Below are positions 45,164-53,717 of a DNA stretch of 64,000 nt, in pieces. The translations under genes and the position numbers were made by a program. The first letter of the stretch is position 1; each line of letters starts with the position of its first letter. This DNA comes from Maricaulis sp017643475. Lineage in GTDB: Bacteria > Pseudomonadota > Alphaproteobacteria > Caulobacterales > Maricaulaceae. The notes under the pieces were generated by a model that made no database searches, was not told where the DNA came from, and worked only from the letters and a program-made list of their open reading frames with translations. The DNA lies in the NCBI RefSeq assembly GCF_047123815.1, contig NZ_CP138920.1, forward strand, positions 1,054,001 to 1,118,000, read 5' to 3'.

Positions 45164-46635
45164 TCGCGCACCTCGCGGGCGCGCACGATAACCGCCTCGC
45201 CCGGCTCCAGATTACCGCCCACGACTTCCGTCTGCTGGCTGTCATTGATACCCAGACGCACGCGGCGCTCTTCGAGGCGGCCTTCGGCGGTCTCGACCCA
45301 GATCGTGCCCGGACGGGTTTCCCGCGCCTGCCGCGCAAGCTCCCGGTACTGCGCCATTTGTTCAGGCGTGAAAATCGACTGCAGCTCGCGATCGATTTCC
45401 TGCTGAACCGCAGCCCGGTCAAATTCCCCACCCGATTGCGCTTGTGCCGCGGCACGGCCGAAAGCTGACCGGAACGCCTGTTGAGCGCGATCCTGCTGGT
45501 CCTGGCTCAAGCCGAGCTGCTCGGCCATCCGGGCCATCTGACCACCCGGACCGCCACGACCGCCACCCTGGCCGCCACGACGAGGGCCACCCGCACCGGC
45601 TTCCGGCAGCGGGTCGGAGCGATCTGCAAGCGCTGGAGATGGCCGAAAACGCAAGGCCGCGTTGGAAACAACCAGGACATCTTGGCGTTCACCGGTGACG
45701 ATATCCATATTGGCCGTCATGCCTGGCAGAAGGCGCTGGCCCGGATTGGCGGCGGAGACCACCACAGTGTAGGTCACGACATTCTGCAAGGCCGTCGGCG
45801 CAAGGCGGATCTGCTCAACCTCGCCACTCATCTGTACACCTGGATAAGCGTCTACCGTGAAGCTGACGGACTGGCCCTCACGGATCTGACCGATATCGGC
45901 CTCGTCGATCTGGGCGTCGACCTGAACCTGGCTCAGATCCTGGGCGATGGTGAACAGCGTTGGTGCGGAAAGGCTCGCCGCGACGGTCTGCCCCTCATCC
46001 ACAGCGCGGTCGACAACAATCCCGTTGATCGGCGCGCGAATGGTGGTGCGATCCAGATCGATCCGGGCGCCTGCCAGCGTGGCGTCACGCTGCTGCAGAA
46101 CGGCCTCGGCGTTGGCGATCTGGGCTCGGGCCACGGACAGTTCCGCCTCGGCTGCGTCCAGTGAAGCCTGGGCATTGTCGAGGGCGGCCCGGGAAGCATT
46201 GCCGCGCTGGGCGAGGGTTTCGATGCGCTGGAAATCCAGACGCGAAGATCGTGTATTCGCCTGCACGCGTTGATAGCTCGCGCGCTGCAATTCCAGCGAG
46301 GCCGCCGCGGTGGCGCGCGACGCTTCTGCCTCACGCACGCGCGTCTCATAAGTTTGCGGATCGAGCTGGGCGATCACCTGGCCTTCCTCGACCGTGTCGT
46401 TGAAATCGACATGAAGTTCAGCCAGCTGGCCGGAGAGCTGGGAGCCGACCTCGACAGTCACGAGCGCACGAACAGCGCCGGACGCCGCCACGGAACGGCG
46501 TACATTGCCGGTCTGCGAAGCTGTTGTTTCAATGCGAATTTCGCCAGCGCTTTCCCCACCACGGGTGAAGAACCAGCCACCAACAGCCAGCGCGGCCACA
46601 ACCGCGATTCCGATAATCCACTTCATCTGTGTCAC
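45160..46635 (-). CDS. MacA-like periplasmic adaptor (HlyD family) with an extra C-terminal insert
   Basis: Product of 491 residues, from a GTG with AGGGG 6 nt upstream. A single N-terminal anchor (IIGIAVVAALAVGGWFF) is followed by the barrel-sandwich domain, an alpha-helical hairpin (about residues 95-185) and a beta-barrel. Unlike E. coli MacA (371 residues), it carries an insert at about residues 340-450: a Gly/Arg-rich linker and then helices with LSQDQQDRAQQAFRSAF and FTPEQMAQYREL, an LTxxQ-like pattern seen in Spy/CpxP proteins. Its partner proteins are encoded directly downstream. Confidence 0.93.
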   Translation of the reverse strand: MTQMKWIIGIAVVAALAVGGWFFTRGGESAGEIRIETTASQTGNVRRSVAASGAVRALVTVEVGSQLSGQLAELHVDFNDTVEEGQVIAQLDPQTYETRVREAEASRATAAASLELQRASYQRVQANTRSSRLDFQRIETLAQRGNASRAALDNAQASLDAAEAELSVARAQIANAEAVLQQRDATLAGARIDLDRTTIRAPINGIVVDRAVDEGQTVAASLSAPTLFTIAQDLSQVQVDAQIDEADIGQIREGQSVSFTVDAYPGVQMSGEVEQIRLAPTALQNVVTYTVVVSAANPGQRLLPGMTANMDIVTGERQDVLVVSNAALRFRPSPALADRSDPLPEAGAGGPRRGGQGGGRGGPGGQMARMAEQLGLSQDQQDRAQQAFRSAFGRAAAQAQSGGEFDRAAVQQEIDRELQSIFTPEQMAQYRELARQARETRPGTIWVETAEGRLEERRVRLGINDSQQTEVVGGNLEPGEAVIVRAREVRE

Positions 46636-46781
46636 TCACATCCCCTAAGCCAGCCCCAAGATGAGCTCGAGTGTTGTACGACGGCCACCGGCAATCCTGT
46701 CGTTTTATTTGCAGTCAGGTTTCTCTGGCCGACAAACCGTCGCCACGGTACATAGGCGGGAAGAGGGGAAAGGCTATACCT

Positions 46782-47087
46782 GTGGAGTTCGAAGACCTGC
46801 TTTCCGCACCCGGCATGGGGGTGTTGATCGATCTTGCACCGATTTTCGGCGGAGGCATGTGGCTCTTGCTGACGCTGATCCTGTGGCGTGGCGGTTTCAA
46901 CGATCTGTGGGAACAGATGACCCGGCCTCGTTGGACGGGTGCCGACCGGGCCCGTGCCATGGCCATGATCCCTTTGAGGGCACTGATGTTGATCTTTGCT
47001 GCCGGGCTCGCATCACTGGCTACAACAGTCGGGCTGGGCTTCAACTTCGCAGTTCTCATCACGCTGTGGACGCAAATTTTCGGCTAG
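46782..47087 (+). CDS. Small membrane protein of unknown function
   Basis: A 101-residue protein from a GTG preceded by AGGGGAAAGG. Two hydrophobic helices are visible (about residues 12-30, APIFGGGMWLLLTLILW, and residues 60-98). A short basic/aromatic loop between them reads WEQMTRPRWTGADRAR. I do not recognise the family. It lies 67 bp before the membrane AraC regulator gene on the same strand. Confidence 0.6.
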   Translation: MEFEDLLSAPGMGVLIDLAPIFGGGMWLLLTLILWRGGFNDLWEQMTRPRWTGADRARAMAMIPLRALMLIFAAGLASLATTVGLGFNFAVLITLWTQIFG

Positions 47088-47154
47088 TCACGAACGTCGT
47101 GTCTTGTCGTATCGGTCCGAATTATGGTCATGATCCATTGCTCAAAGGATGGAT

Positions 47155-48186
47155 ATGACCCTTTCCCAGCTCGACATCATCCAGCTTCTGGCAGGTTATC
47201 ACAGCTTGCTGCTCTGCCTGGCCCTGGCCATGCGCAGACGCCTGCGCGGGCTGATGGTGCTGGCAGGCACATTCGGCCTTCACATGCTGACCAATCTGGG
47301 TGTCAGCGAAGGGTTTCTCGGGCCCGAACTCGACATCACCAGCGCCTTCGGGCTGGTCTATGGCCCGGCCTTCTATTTCTTCGTGCTGGGCATTGTGGAA
47401 CAGGACCGGCGCTTCGATCTGCGTGACCTGGTCCACCTGGTGCCAGCCCTGATCATCGCCGCCTGGCAGCCTGCACTGCCTGTTCCCTATGTTTTTGGCC
47501 TGCCCAGCCTGGCAATCTACATCGCCCTCGCCTGCCGCCTCCTGCTGCGCCATGGTCGACAAAGTCCGCAATTCCGCTCCGACAGCGCTGCGATCAGCCT
47601 TGGCTGGGTGCTGCAGGCGCTCATTGCCTTCGCCGCTCTCGCCGCGCTGGACATTCTGCGTGAAGTCGCACGCCTGGCCGATCTGGGTCTTTCCGATGAT
47701 CTCGCACTCAGCCTCGTCATCACCTCGGTCACCACCTTGATGACCGCCATGTTCGTTCGGGCGCGGGCACATGACGATCTCAGCGGCGCCCTGCCCGTGC
47801 TCGACATCGAGCCCCGTGCGGAAGAGCCCGAGAGCACGGATTTCGGACCGGTTTTCCAGCGCATCAACACCCTCCTCGTCGGGGAGGAACTCTGGCGCGA
47901 ACCCCGCCTCAGCCTCGCCGAGATCGCCAGCAAGCTACGCATCAGTCAGCGGGACGCTTCACGCGCCATAAACCTGCACGGCGGCCAGAGCTTCTCGCGT
48001 TACGTCAATCGCTTCCGGGTCGCGGAAGTCGACCGCCTGATGGCGGATCCGGACAATGATCGCCGAACAGTCATCGAGCTCGCCTACGAGGCGGGTTTCA
48101 ACTCCAAGTCCGCCTTCAATCGCATCTATCGCGAGGAGACCGGACAGACCCCGACCCAAGCCTTCCAGGGCCATAAATCCGGCTAA
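47155..48186 (+). CDS. Membrane-bound AraC family transcriptional regulator
   Basis: A 343-residue protein. About seven hydrophobic segments occupy residues 5-205, followed by an AraC/XylS DNA-binding domain with two helix-turn-helices: LAEIASKLRISQRDASRAIN and VIELAYEAGFNSKSAFNRIY. Regulators of this layout sense signals in the membrane and act from it. The ATG at 47155 is 6 nt after AAAGG. Two tandem 22-bp repeats begin 4 bp after its stop, in front of the next gene, and are a likely binding site. Confidence 0.9.
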   Translation: MTLSQLDIIQLLAGYHSLLLCLALAMRRRLRGLMVLAGTFGLHMLTNLGVSEGFLGPELDITSAFGLVYGPAFYFFVLGIVEQDRRFDLRDLVHLVPALIIAAWQPALPVPYVFGLPSLAIYIALACRLLLRHGRQSPQFRSDSAAISLGWVLQALIAFAALAALDILREVARLADLGLSDDLALSLVITSVTTLMTAMFVRARAHDDLSGALPVLDIEPRAEEPESTDFGPVFQRINTLLVGEELWREPRLSLAEIASKLRISQRDASRAINLHGGQSFSRYVNRFRVAEVDRLMADPDNDRRTVIELAYEAGFNSKSAFNRIYREETGQTPTQAFQGHKSG

Positions 48187-48190
48187 TCTG

Positions 48191-48234
48191 TCCTGAAACA
48201 GGTTTCGGGACGCCCTGAAACAGGATCCGGGACG
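48191..48234 (+). promoter_or_regulatory. Tandem 22-bp direct repeats, likely AraC-type operator
   Basis: Two adjacent 22-bp units (48191-48212 and 48213-48234) agree at 19 of 22 positions. Each contains the dyad CCTGAAACAGG and ends CGGGACG. A 22-bp period is two helical turns, so both sites face the same side of the DNA, as for AraC-family direct-repeat sites. They lie between the membrane AraC gene and the secreted-protein gene at 48293. Confidence 0.6.
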
Positions 48235-48292
48235 ACGCCATGGCAAGAACGCGCTTCAAACCGGGCAACGCTTCAACAACGGAGATTGCCCA

Positions 48293-48784
48293 ATGCGTAC
48301 CCTTCTTGCCGCCGCCCTCATTGCCACCTCTGCCTGCTCCACGGCGACGGCCAGCGATCTGACACTCGATAACAGCATCCGGTTCGACGCCAGCCTGGAC
48401 GAATTGCGCCCGGTGTTCGACACGCGCTGCGCTTCCTGGGAGGCGGTCACGCTCGACCCGGCAGAGCTGCCAATCGCGCAGACCTCCCACGTCCAGGTCA
48501 ATTGCCAGGGTTTCGAGCATGCAGGCGGTTCACGCCTCGCCGAGTTCGTTTTTGCCGATGACAGCATGGCCTTCGTCTGGGTTCTCATCGAACAGGACGA
48601 GCTGGACGGCTTTGCTGCCGACCTGCGCGGCATCTACGGCGAGCCGACCCATGACACCGCCATGTTCACCGCCTTTGCCGCCGACAATGCGGCCCTGCGC
48701 CGGGACATTCCGGAGTTCCTCTTCTATTCCGAAACCATCGCACCTATGTATCGCGGCTGGTTCGACCAGATGGCCGCGCAATAA
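48293..48784 (+). CDS. Secreted protein of unknown function
   Basis: A 163-residue protein with a signal peptide (MRTLLAAALIATSACSTATA); the Cys at 15 sits in a weak lipobox-like TSAC. The mature part has two Cys (RCASW, VNCQGF) that could form a disulfide, and ends in a Trp/Met tail. I do not recognise a family. The upstream tandem repeat and preceding AraC gene suggest regulation by that protein. Confidence 0.8.
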   Translation: MRTLLAAALIATSACSTATASDLTLDNSIRFDASLDELRPVFDTRCASWEAVTLDPAELPIAQTSHVQVNCQGFEHAGGSRLAEFVFADDSMAFVWVLIEQDELDGFAADLRGIYGEPTHDTAMFTAFAADNAALRRDIPEFLFYSETIAPMYRGWFDQMAAQ

Positions 48785-48879
48785 CCCCGGTGGAGTTCCC
48801 GCCCGGCTATTGACGTTCGCCAGCTGGTCCGCATCTTGGATCATATTGGCCGACAAGACCTGGGCGGGGGCTCCTCTCA

Positions 48880-50847
48880 ATGACCGACTTCCTTCTGCTG
48901 GCATTTACATTTCTGATCGCCGGCGTCATCGCGGTGCCTATTGCCACCCGTCTGGGACTGGGTTCCGTCCTCGGTTATCTGATCGCGGGTATCGCGATAT
49001 CGCCGCTTCTGGGCTTGCTGGGCGTCGATGTGGTCTCGATCCAGCACTTTGCCGAATTCGGCGTGGTCATGATGCTCTTCCTTGTCGGTCTGGAGCTGGA
49101 GCCGAAACTGCTGTGGGAGATGCGCGCCCGGCTGCTAGGCCTGGGCGGTCTGCAGGTCGCGGGCACAACCGCCGCCATCACCGGTATCGCCATGGCCTTC
49201 GGCCAACCCTGGCAATTTGCCCTGGCCATCGGTCTCATCCTTGCCCTCTCCTCGACCGCAATCGTCCTGCAGACCCTGAATGAAAAGGGACTGATGAAAT
49301 CTGATGGCGGCCAGTCCGGCTTCTCCGTCCTCCTGTTCCAGGACATCGCCGTTATCCCGATGCTCGCCTTCATCCCGTTGCTGGCGGTGCCGGACCTGAT
49401 GGCGCAGTTCGCCGCCGATGCCGCCCATGCCGCCACCGAGGTCGGCCATTATGGTGACGCGGGCCACGGCGATGATGCCCATCATGATGACGGGGATCAC
49501 GGTTCCTCCCTCAGCCTGGTCGCGCACCTGCCCGGATGGCAAGCCGCGCTTGTCACGCTGGGCGCCGTGGCGTTCGTGGTGTTGGCCGGTGGCTTCCTGA
49601 CCCGGCCGCTCTTCCGGTTCATCGCCCGCTCGCAAATGCGCGAACTGTTCACCGCCGCCGCCCTGATGATGGTGATCGGCATCGCGCTGCTGATGAGCCT
49701 GGTCGGGCTTTCACCGGCCCTGGGCACCTTCATCGCCGGTGTCGTCCTCGCCAACAGCGAATACCGCCACGAGCTGGAATCGGACATCGATCCCTTCCGC
49801 GGCCTCCTGCTGGGCCTGTTCTTTATGACCGTCGGTGCCAGCATCAATTTCGCCCTGCTCTCGGCAGAATGGCAGATGATCATCGGCGCCGTGCTTGGCC
49901 TGATCCTGCTCAAGGCGGCCGTACTCTATATCCTGGGCAAGATTTTCGGCCTGAAGGGCTCCAATCTCTGGCTGCTCACCCTCGGCCTAGCCCAGGCCGG
50001 CGAGTTCGGTTTTGTCCTGCTCTCCTTCACGGCCAGCGCGGACGTCCTTCCGGCGGCGATCACCGACCGCCTGTCCCTGGTCGTCGCCATCTCCATGTTG
50101 CTGACGCCGCTGCTCTTCATCATCCACGAGCGCCTGATCTCACCGAAATTCTCCGCTGACCAGGCTGCTGAAAGTGACGAGATCGACGAGGACAACAAGA
50201 TCATCATCGCCGGCCATGGCCGCGTGGGCGGCCTCATCAGCCGCATGCTCAGCGCCGCCGGTTTCAACGCCACGGTTGTAGACTATTCCGCGGCCCAGCT
50301 GGACATGCTGCGCATGTTCGGGATCAAGGTTTATTATGGTGATGCGACCCGGCCGGACCTGTTGGCCGCGGCCGGAATCGCCGAGGCGAAACTCTTTGTC
50401 ATCGCCATCGATGATCAGGACAAGATCACCAATCTCGTTCGCTATGTGAAACGGCATCATCCCAACGTCCACATCATGGCGCGCGCAAAAAATCGCCACC
50501 ATGTCTACGAGCTCTACGAAGCGGGCTGCCGCGACATTATCCGCAGCTACTATGACAGTTCGATCCGCATGGGCCGATCAGCCTTTGAGGCACTGGGTAT
50601 TGATCACGAACACGCAGTTGCGATGGCCCAGGCGTTTGATGAAAGCGATCGCGCCTCGATGATCACGCTGGCCGAATTCTACGACAGCTCCATCCCGGCC
50701 ACCCAGAACGAGGCCTATATCAACGCGGTCAAGGAAATCTCCGGTCCCCGCGAAGAGGAGCTCCGCGCGAAGATGGATGCGATCCGTGCAGCCTGTGAAG
50801 GCGTGGACTGCGAAGACGGGGGAGAGGACAAAGAAACGTCAGGGTAG
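48880..50847 (+). CDS. Monovalent cation:proton antiporter (CPA2, KefB-like) with RCK domain
   Basis: A 655-residue protein with about 12 membrane helices (residues 5-420), including FLVGLELEPKLLW and LAQAGEFGFVLLS of the CPA2 exchanger core. A TrkA-N/RCK NAD-binding domain follows (IIAGHGRVGGLISRML, about residues 445-560). Between helices 6 and 7 lies a His/Asp-rich loop (about residues 185-208, for example DDAHHDDGDHG). It should exchange K+ for H+ in glutathione-gated or similar fashion. No KefF/G ancillary gene is adjacent, though a quinone reductase of that fold lies 0.9 kb downstream. Confidence 0.93.
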   Translation: MTDFLLLAFTFLIAGVIAVPIATRLGLGSVLGYLIAGIAISPLLGLLGVDVVSIQHFAEFGVVMMLFLVGLELEPKLLWEMRARLLGLGGLQVAGTTAAITGIAMAFGQPWQFALAIGLILALSSTAIVLQTLNEKGLMKSDGGQSGFSVLLFQDIAVIPMLAFIPLLAVPDLMAQFAADAAHAATEVGHYGDAGHGDDAHHDDGDHGSSLSLVAHLPGWQAALVTLGAVAFVVLAGGFLTRPLFRFIARSQMRELFTAAALMMVIGIALLMSLVGLSPALGTFIAGVVLANSEYRHELESDIDPFRGLLLGLFFMTVGASINFALLSAEWQMIIGAVLGLILLKAAVLYILGKIFGLKGSNLWLLTLGLAQAGEFGFVLLSFTASADVLPAAITDRLSLVVAISMLLTPLLFIIHERLISPKFSADQAAESDEIDEDNKIIIAGHGRVGGLISRMLSAAGFNATVVDYSAAQLDMLRMFGIKVYYGDATRPDLLAAAGIAEAKLFVIAIDDQDKITNLVRYVKRHHPNVHIMARAKNRHHVYELYEAGCRDIIRSYYDSSIRMGRSAFEALGIDHEHAVAMAQAFDESDRASMITLAEFYDSSIPATQNEAYINAVKEISGPREEELRAKMDAIRAACEGVDCEDGGEDKETSG

Positions 50848-51204
50848 CCGACCAAGATGCTCCAGCATCTCCGTGACGAACGCCATCTCGTCGCCGTCGT
50901 TGGCGTTTCTGGTCGCGAAACGGAGGAGTTCAGCCTCAATCTCGCGCCATCGGCAGGCCTTATCCATAATCAGATTTTCCAGAACCAGACCGACCAACAG
51001 GTCGCCATCCCGGGAATAGTCCCGCGCGCATTGATGCAGGACATGACCGCAGAGTACGGAAAGGTTTTTCCGGGTAACCAATTCCGTCAGGGCTTCACCG
51101 ATGCTCATGACCGGGAAAGTGTCGGCGGCTTTCACAGCCGCCGGTAGAGGGGTCAGGACCTCCCTGACCCGATCTTCGAGACGTATACCGGGTTCGACCG
51201 TCAT
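50839..51204 (-). CDS. Conserved-looking small protein next to an HxlR regulator
   Basis: A 121-residue soluble, largely helical protein with two Cys (LCGHVLHQCARDY). I do not recognise a family. The start overlaps the stop of the upstream HxlR gene by 4 bp, so it is translated with it. Its 3' end overlaps the antiporter gene by 9 bp. Confidence 0.6.
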   Translation of the reverse strand: MTVEPGIRLEDRVREVLTPLPAAVKAADTFPVMSIGEALTELVTRKNLSVLCGHVLHQCARDYSRDGDLLVGLVLENLIMDKACRWREIEAELLRFATRNANDGDEMAFVTEMLEHLGRLP

Positions 51205-51599
51205 GAACCGCGCGCCCGGGATGAAACCACGCTCGACTCCGGCCCAACCACCTCCGCTTCACTCCAGTCCTTCAGGGCTCCCAGGAAGTCCAGTGCGGTG
51301 CGCCCGTGCGCCGTGATGAAGTATTCCACCGCTACCGGAGAGGTCTCGAGAACGGTCCGCGAAACCAGGCCGTGAGCCTCGAGATGACGCAGGCGATCGG
51401 AGATCATTTTCTTGCTGGCCCCGCCGATCATCCGGCAAAGATCATTGAACCGCACGGGCTCGTCCTTGAGATGCCAGAGCACAGAGCCCGTCCACTTGCC
51501 GCCCAGAACCCGCATTCCGCGTTCGATGGCACAGGGTTCGGTGCACTCCGATACTGTGACCTTGCGCCCGTCACTGGCTGTTTCGACACGCCCGCCCAT
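51201..51599 (-). CDS. HxlR family transcriptional regulator
   Basis: A 132-residue winged-helix protein. CAIERGMRVLGGKWTGSVLW is the HxlR signature, with a Cys near the N-terminus (Cys19 or Cys23) that in some members senses quinones or electrophiles. It is divergent from a quinone reductase-GST operon, the usual arrangement for repressors of quinone detoxification. A palindrome AGTATACT at 51636-51643 lies between them. Confidence 0.92.
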   Translation of the reverse strand: MGGRVETASDGRKVTVSECTEPCAIERGMRVLGGKWTGSVLWHLKDEPVRFNDLCRMIGGASKKMISDRLRHLEAHGLVSRTVLETSPVAVEYFITAHGRTALDFLGALKDWSEAEVVGPESSVVSSRARGS

Positions 51600-51635
51600 G
51601 AAACCCTCGCTGCAACAAAGTTAGTGGTTACAAAA

Positions 51636-51643
51636 AGTATACT
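51636..51643. promoter_or_regulatory. Palindrome in the HxlR/quinone-reductase divergent promoter
   Basis: AGTATACT is a perfect 8-bp palindrome in an AT-rich patch of the 108-bp divergent region, flanked by TTAGT and ACTAGT motifs. It is the best candidate for the HxlR operator or an overlapping -10 element. Confidence 0.35.
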
Positions 51644-51707
51644 AGTTGCATTTTGTTTCCGCGTCGACCACCTGTTCCGCAAGACACGTTCCAGGACAGG
51701 AAACATC

Positions 51708-52325
51708 ATGAGCAATATCCTGATTATCAATGCCCACGAGCCCTACCCGTTTGCCCCCGGGCGGCTGAATACCAGTTTTGTCGAGAAGGCAGAAAATAAA
51801 CTGGCCGCACAAGGTCACACCATACGAGCAACCACAATTTCCCAGGGTTATGACGTCGACGAAGAGATCGAGAAACACCTCTGGGCGGACACAATCATCC
51901 TGCAATACCCGGTCAACTGGATGGGCCTGCCCTGGCGCGCCAAGCAATACCAGGACGAGGTTTATTCTGCAGGCATGGACGGACGCCTGTGCGCTGGCGA
52001 TGGCCGCACGGCCGACGCACCCACGCGCAACTACGGCACGGGCGGCACCCTTGGCGGCAAGACCTATATGCTGTCGATGACATTCAATGCCCCGAAAGAA
52101 GCGTTTGATGACCCCGGCGAGTTCTTCTTCCAGGGCAAGTCCGTCGACGATCTGATGTACCCGATCCACCAGAATTTCCGCTTTTTCGACATGCGCCCGC
52201 TGGCCAGTTTTGCCGCACACGATGTCATGAAAAACCCGGACATCGAACGCGATTTCCAACGCTTCGACGCACACCTGGAACAGTTCTTCACTCCTGCGCG
52301 GGAGACGGACAATGACGCAGCCTGA
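51708..52325 (+). CDS. NAD(P)H-dependent quinone reductase, MdaB/KefF-like flavodoxin fold
   Basis: A 205-residue FAD/FMN reductase. NILIINAHEPYPFAPGRLN is the phosphate-binding loop and LQYPVNWMGLPWRAKQY the flavin-side motif of the MdaB/DT-diaphorase family. It reduces quinones by two electrons, avoiding semiquinone formation. The ATG at 51708 has AGGACAGG upstream. It overlaps the following GST gene by 14 bp. Confidence 0.92.
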   Translation: MSNILIINAHEPYPFAPGRLNTSFVEKAENKLAAQGHTIRATTISQGYDVDEEIEKHLWADTIILQYPVNWMGLPWRAKQYQDEVYSAGMDGRLCAGDGRTADAPTRNYGTGGTLGGKTYMLSMTFNAPKEAFDDPGEFFFQGKSVDDLMYPIHQNFRFFDMRPLASFAAHDVMKNPDIERDFQRFDAHLEQFFTPARETDNDAA

Positions 52326-53016
52326 TCTTCACCTGTTCACAGCCTCCACGATGAATGGCTGGAAACCGGTCATCTTCCTCGAAGAAGCCGGCCTGGACTA
52401 CAAGCTGACGGCGATTGATTTCGCCAGGAAGGAGCAGAAGGCGCCGGACTATCTCAAGATCAATCCCAATGGGCGTATACCGGCGCTCATCGATCGGTCC
52501 AATGATGATTTCGCGGTCTTCGAATCCGGTGCCATCCTGTGGTATCTGGCAGAGAAATACGGTCAATTCCTCGCGCAGGACCCGAAGGAAAGATCCGAGA
52601 CGCTGCAATGGCTGATGTTCCAGATGGCCGGCGTCGGACCGATGATGGGCCAGGCCATGTTCTTCCAGCGCATCGCGGCGCCCAACGGGCATGAGGAGCC
52701 CTACTCAATCCAGCGCTATGTCGATGAAAGCCATCGTTTGCTGGAAGTCCTCGACAATCGCCTGGAAGGCCGGGAGTTTTTGGTTGGCGATACCTATTCC
52801 ATCGCCGATATCGCCACCTACCCCTGGGCGCGCGCCTGGCCGTGGGCACAGGTCGATATTGACGGGCTGGACCATCTCAAGGCCTGGTTGAAGCGCATAG
52901 ACAACCGCCCGGCTGTGCAAAAAGCCCTGACCATTCCCAAACCGGTCCCGGCGTTCTGGGGCGACATCGACGACACTGAATTTGCGGCCGAGAATGCGGC
53001 TCGCTTCAGATCCTAG
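52312..53016 (+). CDS. Glutathione S-transferase
   Basis: A 234-residue cytosolic GST of the Ure2/nu-like type. The thioredoxin-like N-domain has NPNGRIPALID and FESGAILWYLAEKY; the helical C-domain has SIADIATYPWARAW. It conjugates glutathione to electrophiles, and with the upstream quinone reductase forms a quinone/electrophile defence operon under the divergent HxlR. The 3' end overlaps the convergent Rac-like gene by 4 bp. Confidence 0.93.
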   Translation: MTQPDLHLFTASTMNGWKPVIFLEEAGLDYKLTAIDFARKEQKAPDYLKINPNGRIPALIDRSNDDFAVFESGAILWYLAEKYGQFLAQDPKERSETLQWLMFQMAGVGPMMGQAMFFQRIAAPNGHEEPYSIQRYVDESHRLLEVLDNRLEGREFLVGDTYSIADIATYPWARAWPWAQVDIDGLDHLKAWLKRIDNRPAVQKALTIPKPVPAFWGDIDDTEFAAENAARFRS

Positions 53017-53717
53017 CCACCGCCTCCGCGCGGTCGGGTCATGGAGCGCGGAGGATTGCGCAAACGATCACGGTCGATCGGGATGGGGCGTCGCTCGAAC
53101 AGCGGCGCGTCCTCCTCCGGCGGCAAACCCATGGCCAGGTCCATCGCGGTTCCGAAGGTTTCCGCCAGATTGTCCTGGGTCATGGCCGAGCATTCCCGAT
53201 ACCCTGCGCAGCCCGTGCGTATGGCCATTTCCTGGCCGATCTGGCGGCTGATCGGGTTCACATGCGGGCTGCTGGACGCGCGCAGGTCGGACTTCATACC
53301 CACCAGAAGGCGCGGGACATTGGGCGCATGGTGCTGGATTTCCGGGTACCAGCGCGTCTCGACATCGGCGAGGCTGGATTCGGATATGATCGAATAGGCC
53401 ACGATGAAGACATCGGTCTAAGGATAGTTCAGCGGGCGAAGCCGGTCATAGTCCTCATCTCCCGCCGTATCCCAGAGCCCGAAATTTACCGGCCCGCCCT
53501 TGCGCATGACATTGGCCGAATAATTGTCGAAGACCGTGGGGATGTACTCCCCGGGAAAGGCATTGGTCGTGTAGGAAATCGCCGCACAGGTCTTGCCAAC
53601 AGCACCATCGCCCACAATCACGCACTTGATGTTCTGCATGCCGGCGCGGGCCGGCGCAGACAGGCTGACCGCAACCCCGGCTCCAAGCGCACCACTCAGG
53701 AACTCACGACGTTTCAT
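53013..53717 (-). pseudogene. Rac/Rho-like small GTPase with Tat signal peptide, interrupted by an in-frame TAG
   Basis: Read through one TAG (53418-53420, codon 100), the frame gives 234 residues. MKRREFLSGALGAG...APARA (1-25) is a twin-arginine signal peptide, preceded by GGGAGGCGG. From Met27 the protein follows human Rac1 from memory with about 10 differences in 73 residues: GDGAVGKT (G1), intact switch I FPGEYIPTVFDNYSANV, DTAGDED (Rac Gln61 replaced by Asp), then GMKSD (G4) and ECSA (G5). The TAG falls where Rac1 has Gln74 (CAG). A 34-residue Pro/Arg-rich tail without a CaaX box ends it. Typical bacterial small GTPases (MglA, Rup) are far less Rac-like. Horizontal origin from a eukaryote is inferred. 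It is either a recent pseudogene, a readthrough gene or a sequencing error. Confidence 0.85.

Noticed and set aside
48191..48234. CRISPR repeat pair
   Set aside because: Only two units, directly adjacent without a spacer and with no cas genes. An operator is a better explanation.
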